Source of the DNA: Bacillus pseudomycoides
GTDB taxonomy: Bacteria; Bacillota; Bacilli; Bacillales; Bacillaceae_G
Length of the DNA stretch: 64,000 nt
NCBI RefSeq assembly: GCF_022811845.1
Contig: NZ_CP064268.1
Coordinates: forward strand, 62,001 to 126,000
Reading direction: 5' to 3'
Part shown: positions 35,492-44,039 of the stretch, piece by piece
How positions within the stretch are numbered: position 1 is the first letter of the stretch
Layout: the number at the start of each line of letters is the position of its first letter
Notes under the pieces: generated by a model
The model's input: the letters and a program-made list of their open reading frames with translations, nothing else
Told to the model about the DNA's origin: nothing
Database searches by the model: none
Program-made: the position numbers and the translations under genes

Positions 35492-36661
35492 CTACTTGCT
35501 AAATTCAGCAAGTAAAATATTTTTAAAAGGATTAGGACTGTCAGCTCTACCCAAACTGTTCCAATTGACGACCAACGTATGCTTGCCTCCAAGTGTACCT
35601 CCAACAAGAGTAGTAAACCCTAGAATGCCACCTGTGTGTCCCCATATCGAGACACCGTTCGGAAGCTTAGTTTCATAGATTCCAAGACCATATCCATCGA
35701 TTCCTTCTTTTCCTGTAGGAACTGTAGTAAGCATTTGTTTTAGTTGTTGTTCTTTCAGTAATTTGCCACCGAGCAAGTAAGAGAAGAATTTGTTTAAGTC
35801 GTCAGCAGTAGAAATCATATCTCCAGCAGAGCTACCTGCACTTGGGTTATAATAAGTAACGTCTTTTAGCTCACTTGCTCCGTCTGGTTGGACATATCCA
35901 CGGGCATGGTTAGTGCCTGGAATAACACTTGAGTTGCCTGGTAGGAATGTATTCGACAATTCAAGTGGTTCAATAATTCGATTTTCAACCTCTTCCGCAT
36001 AGCTGTTTCCAGTTACTTTTTCAATAAGGATACCCAGTAATACGTATCCTGTGTTTGAATAAGACCAGCCCTTTCCTGGAGCAAAGTCTGGGGGAAAAGA
36101 AATCCCCATCTTCACTAACTCTTCAGCCGTATACGATTTTTTTGTATCCGTAAAATCAACGTCTTTTGACCTTGAGTATTCAGCGATACCACTTGTATGG
36201 TTCAATATCTCCTGGATAGTAATCTTGTTACCATCATATCCATTTCCTTGAATGACACCAGGCAACCAGTCTTCGATGTGGTCGTCTAGCTTCAGGCGAT
36301 TCTCTCCAACTAATTGAAGTACAACTGTTGCGGTGAACGTCTTCGTCACACTCCCAATGCGAAAGCGAAAATCTGTTTTCATTGGTTTCTTGGTTCTCAG
36401 ATCCGCTATTCCAGCGGCATACCCCCACGTTTTTCCACCCTCAGAAGTTTTAGCAAGTATCCCCGGGTATCCAAGTTGCAATGTATCCCGCATTGCTTGC
36501 TTGACGGAAGTATGATCTCGTTGAGTATTTGTTTGTAACGAACTAGATACATTTTGAGTGGGCTCTGCTTTTACAATTGAGGTTGGTGTTGTATATAACA
36601 GGGAACTTCCAGCTATTAAAAGGGCCAGACTTGCACATGTAATTTGACTACGTATTTTCAT
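35492..36661 (-). CDS. adp: Secreted serine D-peptidase / beta-lactamase family, adp-like
   Basis: 389 residues from ATG 36661, chosen for AGGAGAGG 8 bases upstream. Signal peptide MKIRSQITCASLALLIAGSS. Serine-peptidase S12 motifs: SVTK (Ser104, Lys107), YSNTG and HTGG. Length and motifs fit the alkaline D-peptidase (D-stereospecific endopeptidase) of B. cereus, a gene described as passenger of the IS231-like cassette MIC231. IS231-type ends lie on both sides (35358-35396 and 37117-37248), which supports that origin. It hydrolyses D-amino-acid peptides outside the cell. Confidence 0.8.
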   Translation of the reverse strand: MKIRSQITCASLALLIAGSSLLYTTPTSIVKAEPTQNVSSSLQTNTQRDHTSVKQAMRDTLQLGYPGILAKTSEGGKTWGYAAGIADLRTKKPMKTDFRFRIGSVTKTFTATVVLQLVGENRLKLDDHIEDWLPGVIQGNGYDGNKITIQEILNHTSGIAEYSRSKDVDFTDTKKSYTAEELVKMGISFPPDFAPGKGWSYSNTGYVLLGILIEKVTGNSYAEEVENRIIEPLELSNTFLPGNSSVIPGTNHARGYVQPDGASELKDVTYYNPSAGSSAGDMISTADDLNKFFSYLLGGKLLKEQQLKQMLTTVPTGKEGIDGYGLGIYETKLPNGVSIWGHTGGILGFTTLVGGTLGGKHTLVVNWNSLGRADSPNPFKNILLAEFSK

Positions 36662-37076
36662 AAGGCATTCCTCTCCTCTATTCATATTGTATAGGTGGCT
36701 GTTTACTGTTCCTTACCTCCTAGGCTTAGGGAAAAGGCCCTCACTCATATAGATTAAAGCCCAAGTACAAAGGGTATCTATCAATATCAACAATTTGAGC
36801 CATTTAAATCTCCATCCCTTCTATAACAAAATTATTTAAGGGTATGAAAGCATATTATGTATCCTTAGTTATTGTTAGGATTAACACAACATGAGACATA
36901 CCCTCAGCCTATATTTTACCTTATTTATCCATAATGTGTATTGAGAAAGAATGTAAATTCGAATCATTTCCGTACCCCAACTATTGAACGTCTTTTTCAC
37001 CTATTATCATTAGATATTTAGAATTTCATTATAAAAAACAACCAATCCCTTAACGTACAGGAAGCGGTTGAAAAAT

Positions 37077-37117
37077 GTATCTAACGTACAATTTACTTTT
37101 TTTGATATGGTGACCCC
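37077..37117 (-). other. Tn3-type terminal repeat end, copy i
   Basis: Read on the minus strand from 37117 it begins GGGGTCACCATATCAAAAAA and reaches TTGTACGTTAGATAC. The same end occurs at 58488 and (inverted) at 60555. The element should lie to the left. Its outer edge was hit by a mini-IS231. Confidence 0.6.
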
Positions 37118-37248
37118 ATCGCCATCAGGCTAAGGTTTTGAAGTACCCCCTAAATGAAAATTTTCTTTCTCTACAGATAGTTACTCTGAAAAGTCAGCTC
37201 ATTTTTTCGTTTTGGGGGCATTATAAAATTCTTAAGTTGATGGGTATG
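37117..37248. mobile_element. Mini-IS231 MITE with 11-bp target duplication
   Basis: 132 bp. Left end CATCGCCATCAGGCTAAG, right end CTTAAGTTGATGGGTATG, both IS231-type (CATGCCCATCAACTTAAG). Flanked by perfect 11-bp direct repeats TATGGTGACCC at 37106-37116 and 37249-37259, the duplication length known for IS231. No coding capacity. Confidence 0.8.
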
Positions 37249-37272
37249 TATGGTGACCCCTAATAACAAAAA

Positions 37273-37300
37273 AAGTCCCTTAATGATGCTAAAGGGACTT
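37273..37300 (-). terminator. Terminator of the 26-aa peptide gene
   Basis: AAGTCCCTT/AAGGGACTT stem followed on the minus strand by TTTTTTTG. Confidence 0.75.
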
Positions 37301-37390
37301 TGCTCACACAAATGATCTGCAAATCAATTCACCTTTGATATACAGATCATTTGTATGATAATTTTTATAAATAATTGCGGAATAATAAAC

Positions 37391-37471
37391 TTACATAAAT
37401 GCTTTTAAAAGCTCTTGTACGAATGGAAGTACTCCACCTAAAAATTTTAAAACTGCCATTGCGATTGCCAT
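37391..37471 (-). CDS. 26-aa amphipathic peptide, PSM- or bacteriocin-like
   Basis: ATG 37471 has an excellent site GGGGAGGAAATAAC. The product is MAIAMAVLKFLGGVLPFVQE followed by LLKAFM: short, hydrophobic, amphipathic if helical, with two Lys and one Glu. It has its own terminator about 90 bases downstream. Size and character resemble phenol-soluble modulins or leaderless bacteriocins, but no sequence family is recognised. Confidence 0.6.
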   Translation of the reverse strand: MAIAMAVLKFLGGVLPFVQELLKAFM

Positions 37472-37639
37472 GTTATTTCCTCCCCTTTAAATTTCTGAAT
37501 ATTAGGAATTCTATAAATTCATTATATTACAGATTTAAGAATATAACAATATCTTTTTTTATTCTCTCTAAGATTTCGAAATATGCCCATAACAACATTT
37601 TTTACGCCACATTTATTCATGATAATTAAGTTCACTTTT

Positions 37640-37681
37640 TTCGTTTTGGGGTTGATTTGTTTTCTTAAGTTGATGGGCATG
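37640..37681. other. IS231-type terminal end
   Basis: TTTTGGGGTTGA... then CTTAAGTTGATGGGCATG ends at 37681, a near-perfect IS231 terminal repeat. It abuts TATGGTGAGGCC, the complement of the 12-mer beside the IS231 end at 56097. Confidence 0.6.
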
Positions 37682-37718
37682 TATGGTGAGGCCAATAAGG
37701 TCATTTTGTACTGGTGGA

Positions 37719-37814
37719 ATGATTGAAGTAATGAATTACATCATGCCAGAACGACTGAATGAACTTGAGAGTTTCGCAAAAGAAATCAAAATGAGTGGAA
37801 TAGATGAATTATAA
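37719..37814 (+). CDS. Possible 31-aa peptide inside a 12-bp inverted repeat
   Basis: MIEVMNYIMPERLNELESFA then KEIKMSGIDEL, with only a weak GGTGG site. It is enclosed by TATGGTGAGGCC (37682-37693) and GGCCTCACCATA (37815-37826). Could be a fragment of a larger gene. Confidence 0.3.
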   Translation: MIEVMNYIMPERLNELESFAKEIKMSGIDEL

Positions 37815-37859
37815 GGCCTCACCATATAGGAGACTACAAGATAAAATATAAGAAAAAAC

Positions 37860-37922
37860 ACCCGCCTAAATTGGGAAAATTTTCAATTTAGGCGGGTTAT
37901 TCTTTGGATCGTTTCTGTACCC
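37860..37922. repeat. Hairpin repeat with GTACCCC tail, copy 2
   Basis: CCCGCCTAAATTG and CAATTTAGGCGGG form a perfect 13-bp stem, followed by TTATTCTTTGGATCGTTTCT and GTACCCC. Same design as 24388-24448. Confidence 0.55.
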
Positions 37923-37959
37923 CATTTACCTAACTCCCGTTATTGGTAGTTAGGTTTCT

Positions 37960-38061
37960 TTAGTTGAATGGGAATGTTTTGATCCAGTAGCAGAATGCAA
38001 AACCTCCAGCTACAAATAAAGCAGCTAAAATGAATGTTATTAGAGGTATTTTATTTTTCAT
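37960..38061 (-). CDS. 33-aa single-span membrane peptide
   Basis: ATG 38061 behind GGAGGAAAAAGT. MKNKIPLITFILAALFVAGG then FAFCYWIKTFPFN: one transmembrane helix with a short basic N-terminus. Well-placed ribosome site; function unknown, possibly a small regulatory membrane peptide. Confidence 0.55.
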   Translation of the reverse strand: MKNKIPLITFILAALFVAGGFAFCYWIKTFPFN

Positions 38062-38412
38062 ACTTTTTCCTCCAATGATTTAATCTTAAGCTAATTTAGT
38101 TAATATAACATGCGTTAGCGGAAGTGAAATATTCACTTAACTTTTTTAATTATATATTCGTTTTAAATGACTATATCCCCTTTTGAAAGAAAGGATTTGT
38201 TATGTCTTTCTGTCTGTATACCGTATGCGTGTTCAGTTAACATAACGTCTCATTATTGATAGCAAGGACAAGGTGGAATCCCTACTCTCCTAAAGAATCC
38301 GACTTTTTCTCTTTCTATTAATCTATGCAATTTTTTATCCATTCCTATCATGGTGTGGATTTTCGGGTTCTCGTATGTTACTGGATTAGCCGAAAAACTG
38401 TATAAAATTTTG

Positions 38413-39274
38413 GGTTCTGGTGCAAAAATTTCAGGGAAATTGCAAATAATCTCTAAATCTTGGACATACTGATACTATTACTCTAAAAAAGGTGTGTGAT
38501 CGGTATGGAAAAGGAAAATTTGTTCAAATGGAAGCACTATCAACCTGATATTATCTTATTAACGGTAAGATGGTACCTACGGTACAACCTAAGTTTTCGT
38601 GATTTGGTGGAAATGATGGAGGAACGAGGTTTGTCTATTGCTCACACCACCATTATGCGTTGGGTGCATCAATATGGACCTGAATTAGACGAAAGAGTAC
38701 GACGTCATCTTAAGACGACAAATGATTCCTGGAGAGTCGATGAAACGTATGTGAAAGTAAAAGGTCAATGGATGTATTTATATCGCGCAGTAGATTCTGA
38801 AGGAAACACCATTGATTTTTATCTAAGTGAATCAAGAGATAAACAAGCAGCCAAGCGCTTTTTCAAGAAAGCCTTGGCTGCTTCTCATATTTGTAAATCT
38901 CGCGTTATAACAGTAGACAAGAACCCAGCCTATCCTGTAGCAATTCAAGAATTAAAAGAAGAGAAACGTATGCCTGAAGGCATACAAATAAGGCAAGTTA
39001 AATATCTCAATAATATATTGGAACAGGATCACCGTTTCATTAAGAAACGTGTGCGGTCTATGTTAGGATTCAAGTCATATGAAACAGCCACTTCTATATT
39101 GAGCGGCGTTGAAGCCATGCATATGATGAAAAAAAGACAACTTAACCTACAGGTGAAGTCTGCTCAAAATGAAGTTGGGTTCATACATAAGTTGTTTGGA
39201 ATTGCATCATAATCTGTCATTGAATAGGCCATGTAGGTTCTATATCTCTATCAAATGGTTTTTGCACCAGAACC
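38413..39274 (+). mobile_element. IS6-family element, IS240-like, copy D
   Basis: 862 bp with intact 16-bp ends. It lies directly against the relic of a divergent IS6 element (39275-39471), so it inserted into, or recombined with, an older copy. Confidence 0.95.
38496..39212 (+). CDS. IS6-family transposase, copy D
   Basis: 238 residues, DDE triad intact. The 5' part equals copy B (MIGMEKENLF), the 3' part resembles copy A (QLNLQVKSAQNEVGFIHKLF), suggesting gene conversion between copies. Confidence 0.95.
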   Translation: MIGMEKENLFKWKHYQPDIILLTVRWYLRYNLSFRDLVEMMEERGLSIAHTTIMRWVHQYGPELDERVRRHLKTTNDSWRVDETYVKVKGQWMYLYRAVDSEGNTIDFYLSESRDKQAAKRFFKKALAASHICKSRVITVDKNPAYPVAIQELKEEKRMPEGIQIRQVKYLNNILEQDHRFIKKRVRSMLGFKSYETATSILSGVEAMHMMKKRQLNLQVKSAQNEVGFIHKLFGIAS

Positions 39275-39471
39275 TTACGGACTGCCAAACGAATTATTGC
39301 GGGGATAGAGGCTATGCACATGATCAAAAAAGGCCAGACTCTCCAAAGGGAGAAGTCTGGCCAAAATCAAAAAGAATTCATTCATAAATTGTTTAGATTA
39401 GCTTCATAAGCTAGCAATTTAAAGGAATTTGACACTCTATGTTTCTATCGAGTATTTTTTGCACCAGAACC
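39275..39471 (+). pseudogene. 3' relic of a divergent IS6 transposase
   Basis: Frame reads AKRIIAGIEAMHMIKKGQTL and ends KEFIHKLFRLAS with a stop, followed by the terminal repeat TTTTTGCACCAGAACC at 39456-39471. It is only the last quarter of a copy C-like element. Confidence 0.85.
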
Positions 39472-39536
39472 TATTTGAAAGAGATTAGAGTATTTAATTA
39501 AAGAATGAGAAAAAATTTATTAATTTTTTACTAAAA

Positions 39537-39552
39537 TATGCAAATATGCATA
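39537..39552 (+). promoter_or_regulatory. Consensus PlcR box
   Basis: TATGCAAATATGCATA matches the PlcR consensus TATGNAN4TNCATA at every defined base. It lies about 90 bases upstream of a secreted-protein start, the usual arrangement for the B. cereus virulence regulon. Confidence 0.8.
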
Positions 39553-39639
39553 TTTTAGTTTTTTGTGGAAAATAATCTCAATTATATGGTATATTTTTAT
39601 ATGTGAATATCACATTTTAATTAGGGAAGGATGAAAAAA

Positions 39640-40011
39640 ATGAAGAAATTTTTACAAACTGCTTTAGCAGGAATTATTATTTCGGGTGGACTTCTTTTTG
39701 GTACTTCTGATGCATTTGCATATTCATCAAAAGGTAATATTAGCTTCCAAACTGATGCCAATTCATACAAAGGAAGCGCTGTTATTGTTGTAACTGGATG
39801 GGCTCCTCCAGGAGGCGCTGCTATTGAGTTGGTAAAAAAAGGTAGTCCGAATACAGCTTATAGATCGATAGATGTGGGAGCAGGTAAGTTTAGAGCTGAA
39901 TTCCCAGTACGTGGAATTCCATCAGGTTATTATGATGTTCATGCTGGTTTACACATGGGTGGAAAAGTTTGGCATGGAGAATTAACAAACTATATCAAAA
40001 TAAATATGTAA
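39640..40011 (+). CDS. Secreted protein, candidate PlcR regulon member
   Basis: 123 residues from ATG 39640; an upstream in-frame ATG (39631) directly abuts GGAAGG and is badly placed. Signal peptide MKKFLQTALAGIIISGGLLF, cleaved near DAFA. The mature ~90 residues read like a small beta-sandwich (AVIVVTGWAPPGGAAIELVK, YYDVHAGLHMGGKVWHGELT). No cysteines. A PlcR box upstream and a strong terminator downstream make a single-gene unit. Unknown function, possibly a virulence or host-interaction factor. Confidence 0.8.
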   Translation: MKKFLQTALAGIIISGGLLFGTSDAFAYSSKGNISFQTDANSYKGSAVIVVTGWAPPGGAAIELVKKGSPNTAYRSIDVGAGKFRAEFPVRGIPSGYYDVHAGLHMGGKVWHGELTNYIKINM

Positions 40012-40056
40012 TTTGTTAAAAAGACACTCTAATGAGTGCATAGCCATCAACTTTAA

Positions 40057-40100
40057 AGAAGTGTCTCCGATGCCAAAGGCATCAGAGACACTTCTTTTAC
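40057..40100 (+). terminator. Long perfect hairpin terminator
   Basis: AAAGAAGTGTCTC plus GATGCC pair with GGCATC plus GAGACACTTCTTT; a T run follows. Confidence 0.85.
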
Positions 40101-40163
40101 AATCTTTGAATAAAATCCTGTATTTTGGGCATACTCAAATAGAACTTCCCTTGGTGCATATTT

Positions 40164-40584
40164 TTATGAAGCCACTGGAAGCTGGTCCGTTGATACCTCT
40201 ATTAAGCCTAGGATCTCAAACGGCGTTGTTTTTCGGTACCGCCGCGCTTTTTTCCCATTCTTACTGATATCTTGAAAGAGCCTGCAAAGCACTGAAACAG
40301 GATGTTGGAAAGTACAAAAAAGTGTGGTGTGTATTTTTTTTAGATAGATTTGCACCATATAAGCGCATTTAAACTCGCTCATTTCTTTCCTTTGCTTCTT
40401 CCATAAAAGCCTTCGCATCTGATAGATTGTGCTTGCGACTATACATAAACGCAAGAGTTGACCATATAAATGACATTGAAATCGTTCTAGTTTCATCCCT
40501 TTGATTACATGAATACGAAATATAGATTTCTATGTTTTAAATAGAATTTCTACTTGCCATGGTAATGAATAAAAAGCGTACACC
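40164..40584 (-). pseudogene. IS4-type transposase C-terminal remnant
   Basis: Frame VEILFKT-stop-KSIFRIHVIKGMKLERFQCHLYGQL then TIYQMRRLLWKKQRKEMSEF. The LERFQCHLYGQL and TIYQMRRLL pieces are typical of the IS4-group C-terminus. It contains a stop and is cut at 40585 by the next IS. Confidence 0.7.
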
Positions 40585-41392
40585 GGTTCTGTTGCAAAGT
40601 TTCTTAACATCAAATTAAATGAGGTATTTGTAACTAAATATTATGCAATTATAAATAATTTTTGTAATTCACTGCACGTCGAAAAACAGGAGTTTGATGT
40701 AAAACTCCTGTTTTTCTTATATAAAGCATGAACGGTTTCGATTCCTTTGATTGTACGTGAAGCATGCCGAAGATTTTGAAATCCTGCGGATTTGGCAAAG
40801 CGGCGTTTCACATGCCTATGGTCCTGTTCTATGAGATTATTCAAATGCTTGATGGTGCAATGAGCTGTATGTTTATAAAAGCCTTGTTCCTTTAATTTTT
40901 TGAATGCACAAAGTAATGCGGGTGCTTTGTCTGTTGTTAGAACCGTTGGTTCTCCAAACATTTTCACTAACCTTTTCATAAAGGCATATGCAGCCTTATG
41001 ATCCCGTTTTTTACGAAGTTGGATATCCAATGTGCACCCTTCCTTATCAATTGCACGATACAGGTAACGCCATTCCCCTTTAACTTTGATATACGTTTCG
41101 TCCAGATGCCAAGATAATTGCGCAGATTTGTTTTTCTTTTTCCAAATCTGATAAATGAGATTTCCATATTCATGAACCCATCGCATGATGGTTGTGGGAT
41201 GGATCGATACACCACGTTCTTTCAAAATTTCAGATATATCTCGATAACTTAAAGAAAAACGACAGTAGTAGCCGACGGCTACTATAATAATATCTTTCCT
41301 GAATTGTTTTCCTTTAAAATATCCCATTTATGATTCTCCTCACTCTGTTTTGCAAAAGTTTAGCTTAGTTTTAAAAACTTTGCAACAGAACC
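40585..41392 (-). mobile_element. IS6-family element of another group (IS257/IS1216-like)
   Basis: 808 bp with 18-bp ends GGTTCTGTTGCAAAGTTT. Distinct from the IS240-like copies. Its right end abuts the effector promoter block P1 at 41396, so it removed whatever lay upstream. No 8-bp duplication. Confidence 0.93.
40641..41327 (-). CDS. IS6-family transposase, second group
   Basis: 228 residues with DDE residues in LDETYIKVKGEW, TTDKAPALLCAF and NLIEQDHRHVKRR. HTH RDISEILKERGVSIHPTTIM. Intact. Confidence 0.95.
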   Translation of the reverse strand: MGYFKGKQFRKDIIIVAVGYYCRFSLSYRDISEILKERGVSIHPTTIMRWVHEYGNLIYQIWKKKNKSAQLSWHLDETYIKVKGEWRYLYRAIDKEGCTLDIQLRKKRDHKAAYAFMKRLVKMFGEPTVLTTDKAPALLCAFKKLKEQGFYKHTAHCTIKHLNNLIEQDHRHVKRRFAKSAGFQNLRHASRTIKGIETVHALYKKNRSFTSNSCFSTCSELQKLFIIA

Positions 41393-41395
41393 CTA

Positions 41396-41512
41396 AATTT
41401 TTTTAAAAAATTTTTTGCTTTTTTTATTTATTCTACTTTCCTTTCACTTAATAGAGTAAGAGCCTAATTTAATTAAATTTTATTTAAAATGTGGATATTT
41501 ATTTTTAACTAC
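41396..41512 (+). repeat. Shared promoter block P, copy 1
   Basis: TTGCTTTTTTTATTTATTCT, ACTTTCCTTTCACTTAATAG and AGTAAGAGCCTAATTTAATT then AAATGTGGATATT. Nearly identical blocks lie at 45178-45286 and, inverted, at 52330-52460. P1 and P3 lead into the two effector paralogues. Confidence 0.8.
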
Positions 41513-41559
41513 ATTATTAAATTAAGCTTTATTAATAAGAAAAAGGGAGAGAATTTATA

Positions 41560-43917
41560 ATGGTAGAGTCAAAGGGAGATCCAGCAGTATTTGCAGTACA
41601 AACATGGGTAAATTTAAAATATGGAAAAATCGCAGGTTTTCAACCAGCGCCTTTAAATGGTAAAACAGGTTGGTCAACTGTTTTTGCTCTAACAAGAGCC
41701 CTTCAAGTTGAATTGGGTATTACTTCGCTTGCAGATGCATTTGGACCAACTACATCTTCTAAATATAAGCAGTGGGGTGAAATGTCTTTAGGAAAAGTTC
41801 CTACTGATGCAAAAGGAAAAGCGATTGTTCAAATTTTAAAAGGTGCTATGTATTGTAAAGGATATAATCCGGGGAAATTTGATGATGTTTTTGATGAGAA
41901 AACGAAAAATGCAGTTGTAAGTTTACAAAAAGATGCTGGTCTTCCAGTAGCTGATGGTAAAGTATATGACTATATTTTTAAGGCTTTCTTAACAATGGAT
42001 GCTTATCGTCTTACTCCAGGTGGAGATGCAAAAGTACGACAAATTCAACAAGATTTAAATAATAAATATTACAAAACTTCTGGTGTTCAACCAACAGATG
42101 GTCATTACCAACGAGGTACAAATAAAGCTTTAGTGTATGGTTTACAAACAGAATTAGGAATTGCTGCAGGTGATCAAACTGGCTCGATTGGTCCCACGAC
42201 AAAGAATGGATTACCAATTCTAAAAGTAGGTAGTTCAGGTAGATTTGTTACATTATTCCAATATGCTTTATATTTTAATGGATATGATTCTAGTCCGTTT
42301 TCAACAACATATAATACGGCTATAGCAAATAAAGTGAAAGAGTTCCAAAAGTTCACATTACTTCCTGTTGATGGTGTTGCTAATAAGGGAACTTGGTTAT
42401 CGGCATTAGTTAGTACTGGTGATCCTGATCGTCCAGGAACAGCATGTGATTGTAGTACTGAAGTTACGGCTGCTAGGGCTCAAACTTTAAAAAGTCAAGG
42501 ATACCAAACAGTTGGACGTTATTTAGTGAATGTTGTTCCTGGAGGTAGAAATAAGAAAATTCAAGATGGTGAATTAAAAACAATTTTTGCTGCTGGTTTA
42601 ACGGTATTTCCCATTTATCAAACAATTGGAGATTCTAAGGGATATTTTGGTTACGATCAAGGAAGAGTTGATGCAGGTGAGGCAACATTAGCAGCTCAAA
42701 AGTATGGGTTTAAACCAGGCACAATTATCTATTTTGCTGTAGATTTTGATGCTTTAGGTGGAGATATTGATGCCAATGTTATTCCATATTTTAAAGGGGT
42801 TATCAATGGTTTAAATCAAATGAGTAAAGGTGAGTATAAAGTTGGTGTTTATGGTCCTCGTGGAGTATGTATAGCGGTTTCTGCTAAAGTTCCAGGAGTG
42901 GTATCTAGCTTTGTAAGTGGAATGTCTTCAGGTTATAGTGCTAACTTAGGATATCCGTTACCAAAAAACTGGGCTTTTGACCAAATTAAAGAATATACAA
43001 TTGGTAGTGGCGCAGGACTTATTTCGATTGATAAAAATATAAAATCAGGTCGTGATCAAGGGCAATCTTCTGTTGAACCTAAATCAATAAATCTTCATAG
43101 TCTTTTCACGGATAAATTAGGAAAACTTCATGATCTTGCTATAAAAGAAGGGTATACTGTTATACAGGTAAATGATAAATGTTTAGATTACCTTCGTAAT
43201 GCACGATACAGGGGAACGAATTGGGATTTAGTGGCAGGACCACTTGATAAGGCATTTGTTAAAAAAGCTACAGATAGTATTGGACCTATTCAACAATTTC
43301 CTAATCTTTTAGATTATAAAACAGGAGTCGATATTGATTTACAACATATGGCAGCAACATGTGATTCCGTAGTTACAATGAAGCAATTAGGAACTCCGTA
43401 TCTTTCTGATTTTGCAGGTTGGATGGGAGATTTGTTGACTACAATTACTGATGCTAAAAATGCGGTTGAAAAAGCAAAAAAAGATGGGAAAACCTTGAGT
43501 TTTTATGATGCTGCATTTAATGCAATTGGTGCACCAGGAACAAGTTTTTCTTACACAGATTTAGTAGCAGATGTTGACGCATATAATATTGGTAGAATCA
43601 TTATAAATAGTGGCTATAAGACTTATGTAAAAGATGCAATTCTTAATTATTATAAAAATGATAGTGGAAAAAGATTTAATATGTTCTTTAAAGAGAGATT
43701 TGGAGGAAGTTTTGAAAAGGCCGCTAAAGAGGTTGAATATTTCTTAACTGTGAAACCTTTGGAACCTATTATTCCAGACTCAGATAACTATATAGTTTGG
43801 GCGGCAAGAACACAATTTCTTAGTGCATTTGGTGTTAAACCTTATACTTCAGAAGAGGCTAAAGAAATTGCTCGTGCTTGGAGTAAAAAATTAGCTGTAT
43901 TTCAGGGGAATGAATAA
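41560..43917 (+). CDS. Modular protein: PG-binding repeats, DUF1906 GH25-like domain, unique C-terminus
   Basis: 785 residues, ATG 41560 after GGGAGAG. No signal peptide. Residues 1-290 contain several peptidoglycan-binding-like repeats (MYCKGYNPGKFDDVFDEKTK, YFNGYDSSPFSTTYNTAIAN). Residues about 296-500 are a DUF1906/Rv2525c-like glycoside-hydrolase domain (CDCSTEV, VGRYLVN, IYFAVDFD, AFDQIKEY, SIDKNIKSGRDQG). Residues about 505-785 are unrelated to the paralogue at 50044 and contain VDIDLQHMAATCDS and DFAGWMGDLL. Probably a cell-wall-targeting carrier with an exchangeable effector. Exit route unknown; mother-cell lysis is one option. Confidence 0.8.
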   Translation: MVESKGDPAVFAVQTWVNLKYGKIAGFQPAPLNGKTGWSTVFALTRALQVELGITSLADAFGPTTSSKYKQWGEMSLGKVPTDAKGKAIVQILKGAMYCKGYNPGKFDDVFDEKTKNAVVSLQKDAGLPVADGKVYDYIFKAFLTMDAYRLTPGGDAKVRQIQQDLNNKYYKTSGVQPTDGHYQRGTNKALVYGLQTELGIAAGDQTGSIGPTTKNGLPILKVGSSGRFVTLFQYALYFNGYDSSPFSTTYNTAIANKVKEFQKFTLLPVDGVANKGTWLSALVSTGDPDRPGTACDCSTEVTAARAQTLKSQGYQTVGRYLVNVVPGGRNKKIQDGELKTIFAAGLTVFPIYQTIGDSKGYFGYDQGRVDAGEATLAAQKYGFKPGTIIYFAVDFDALGGDIDANVIPYFKGVINGLNQMSKGEYKVGVYGPRGVCIAVSAKVPGVVSSFVSGMSSGYSANLGYPLPKNWAFDQIKEYTIGSGAGLISIDKNIKSGRDQGQSSVEPKSINLHSLFTDKLGKLHDLAIKEGYTVIQVNDKCLDYLRNARYRGTNWDLVAGPLDKAFVKKATDSIGPIQQFPNLLDYKTGVDIDLQHMAATCDSVVTMKQLGTPYLSDFAGWMGDLLTTITDAKNAVEKAKKDGKTLSFYDAAFNAIGAPGTSFSYTDLVADVDAYNIGRIIINSGYKTYVKDAILNYYKNDSGKRFNMFFKERFGGSFEKAAKEVEYFLTVKPLEPIIPDSDNYIVWAARTQFLSAFGVKPYTSEEAKEIARAWSKKLAVFQGNE

Positions 43918-44000
43918 GGATAGTTTATAGAATAAATATTGATGTATCTACTCTATATGATATTTTTGTATCTGGAGAGTAGTTAGTAAATGATTTAATG

Positions 44001-44036
44001 TAAAAGGGAGATTTCACACTGATTTCTCCCTTTTAC
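44001..44036. terminator. Bidirectional terminator
   Basis: TAAAAGGGAGA (44001-44011) pairs with TCTCCCTTTTA (44025-44035) between the convergent genes. Confidence 0.75.
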
Positions 44037-44039
44037 AAT

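Noticed and set aside
36840..36870. PlcR-like box upstream of the adp-like gene (GTATGAAAGCATATTATGTA)
   Set aside because: The second half does not fit TNCATA; too many mismatches.
40013..40267. 84-codon plus-strand frame after the secreted protein
   Set aside because: It consists of a terminator hairpin followed by antisense of an IS4 remnant.
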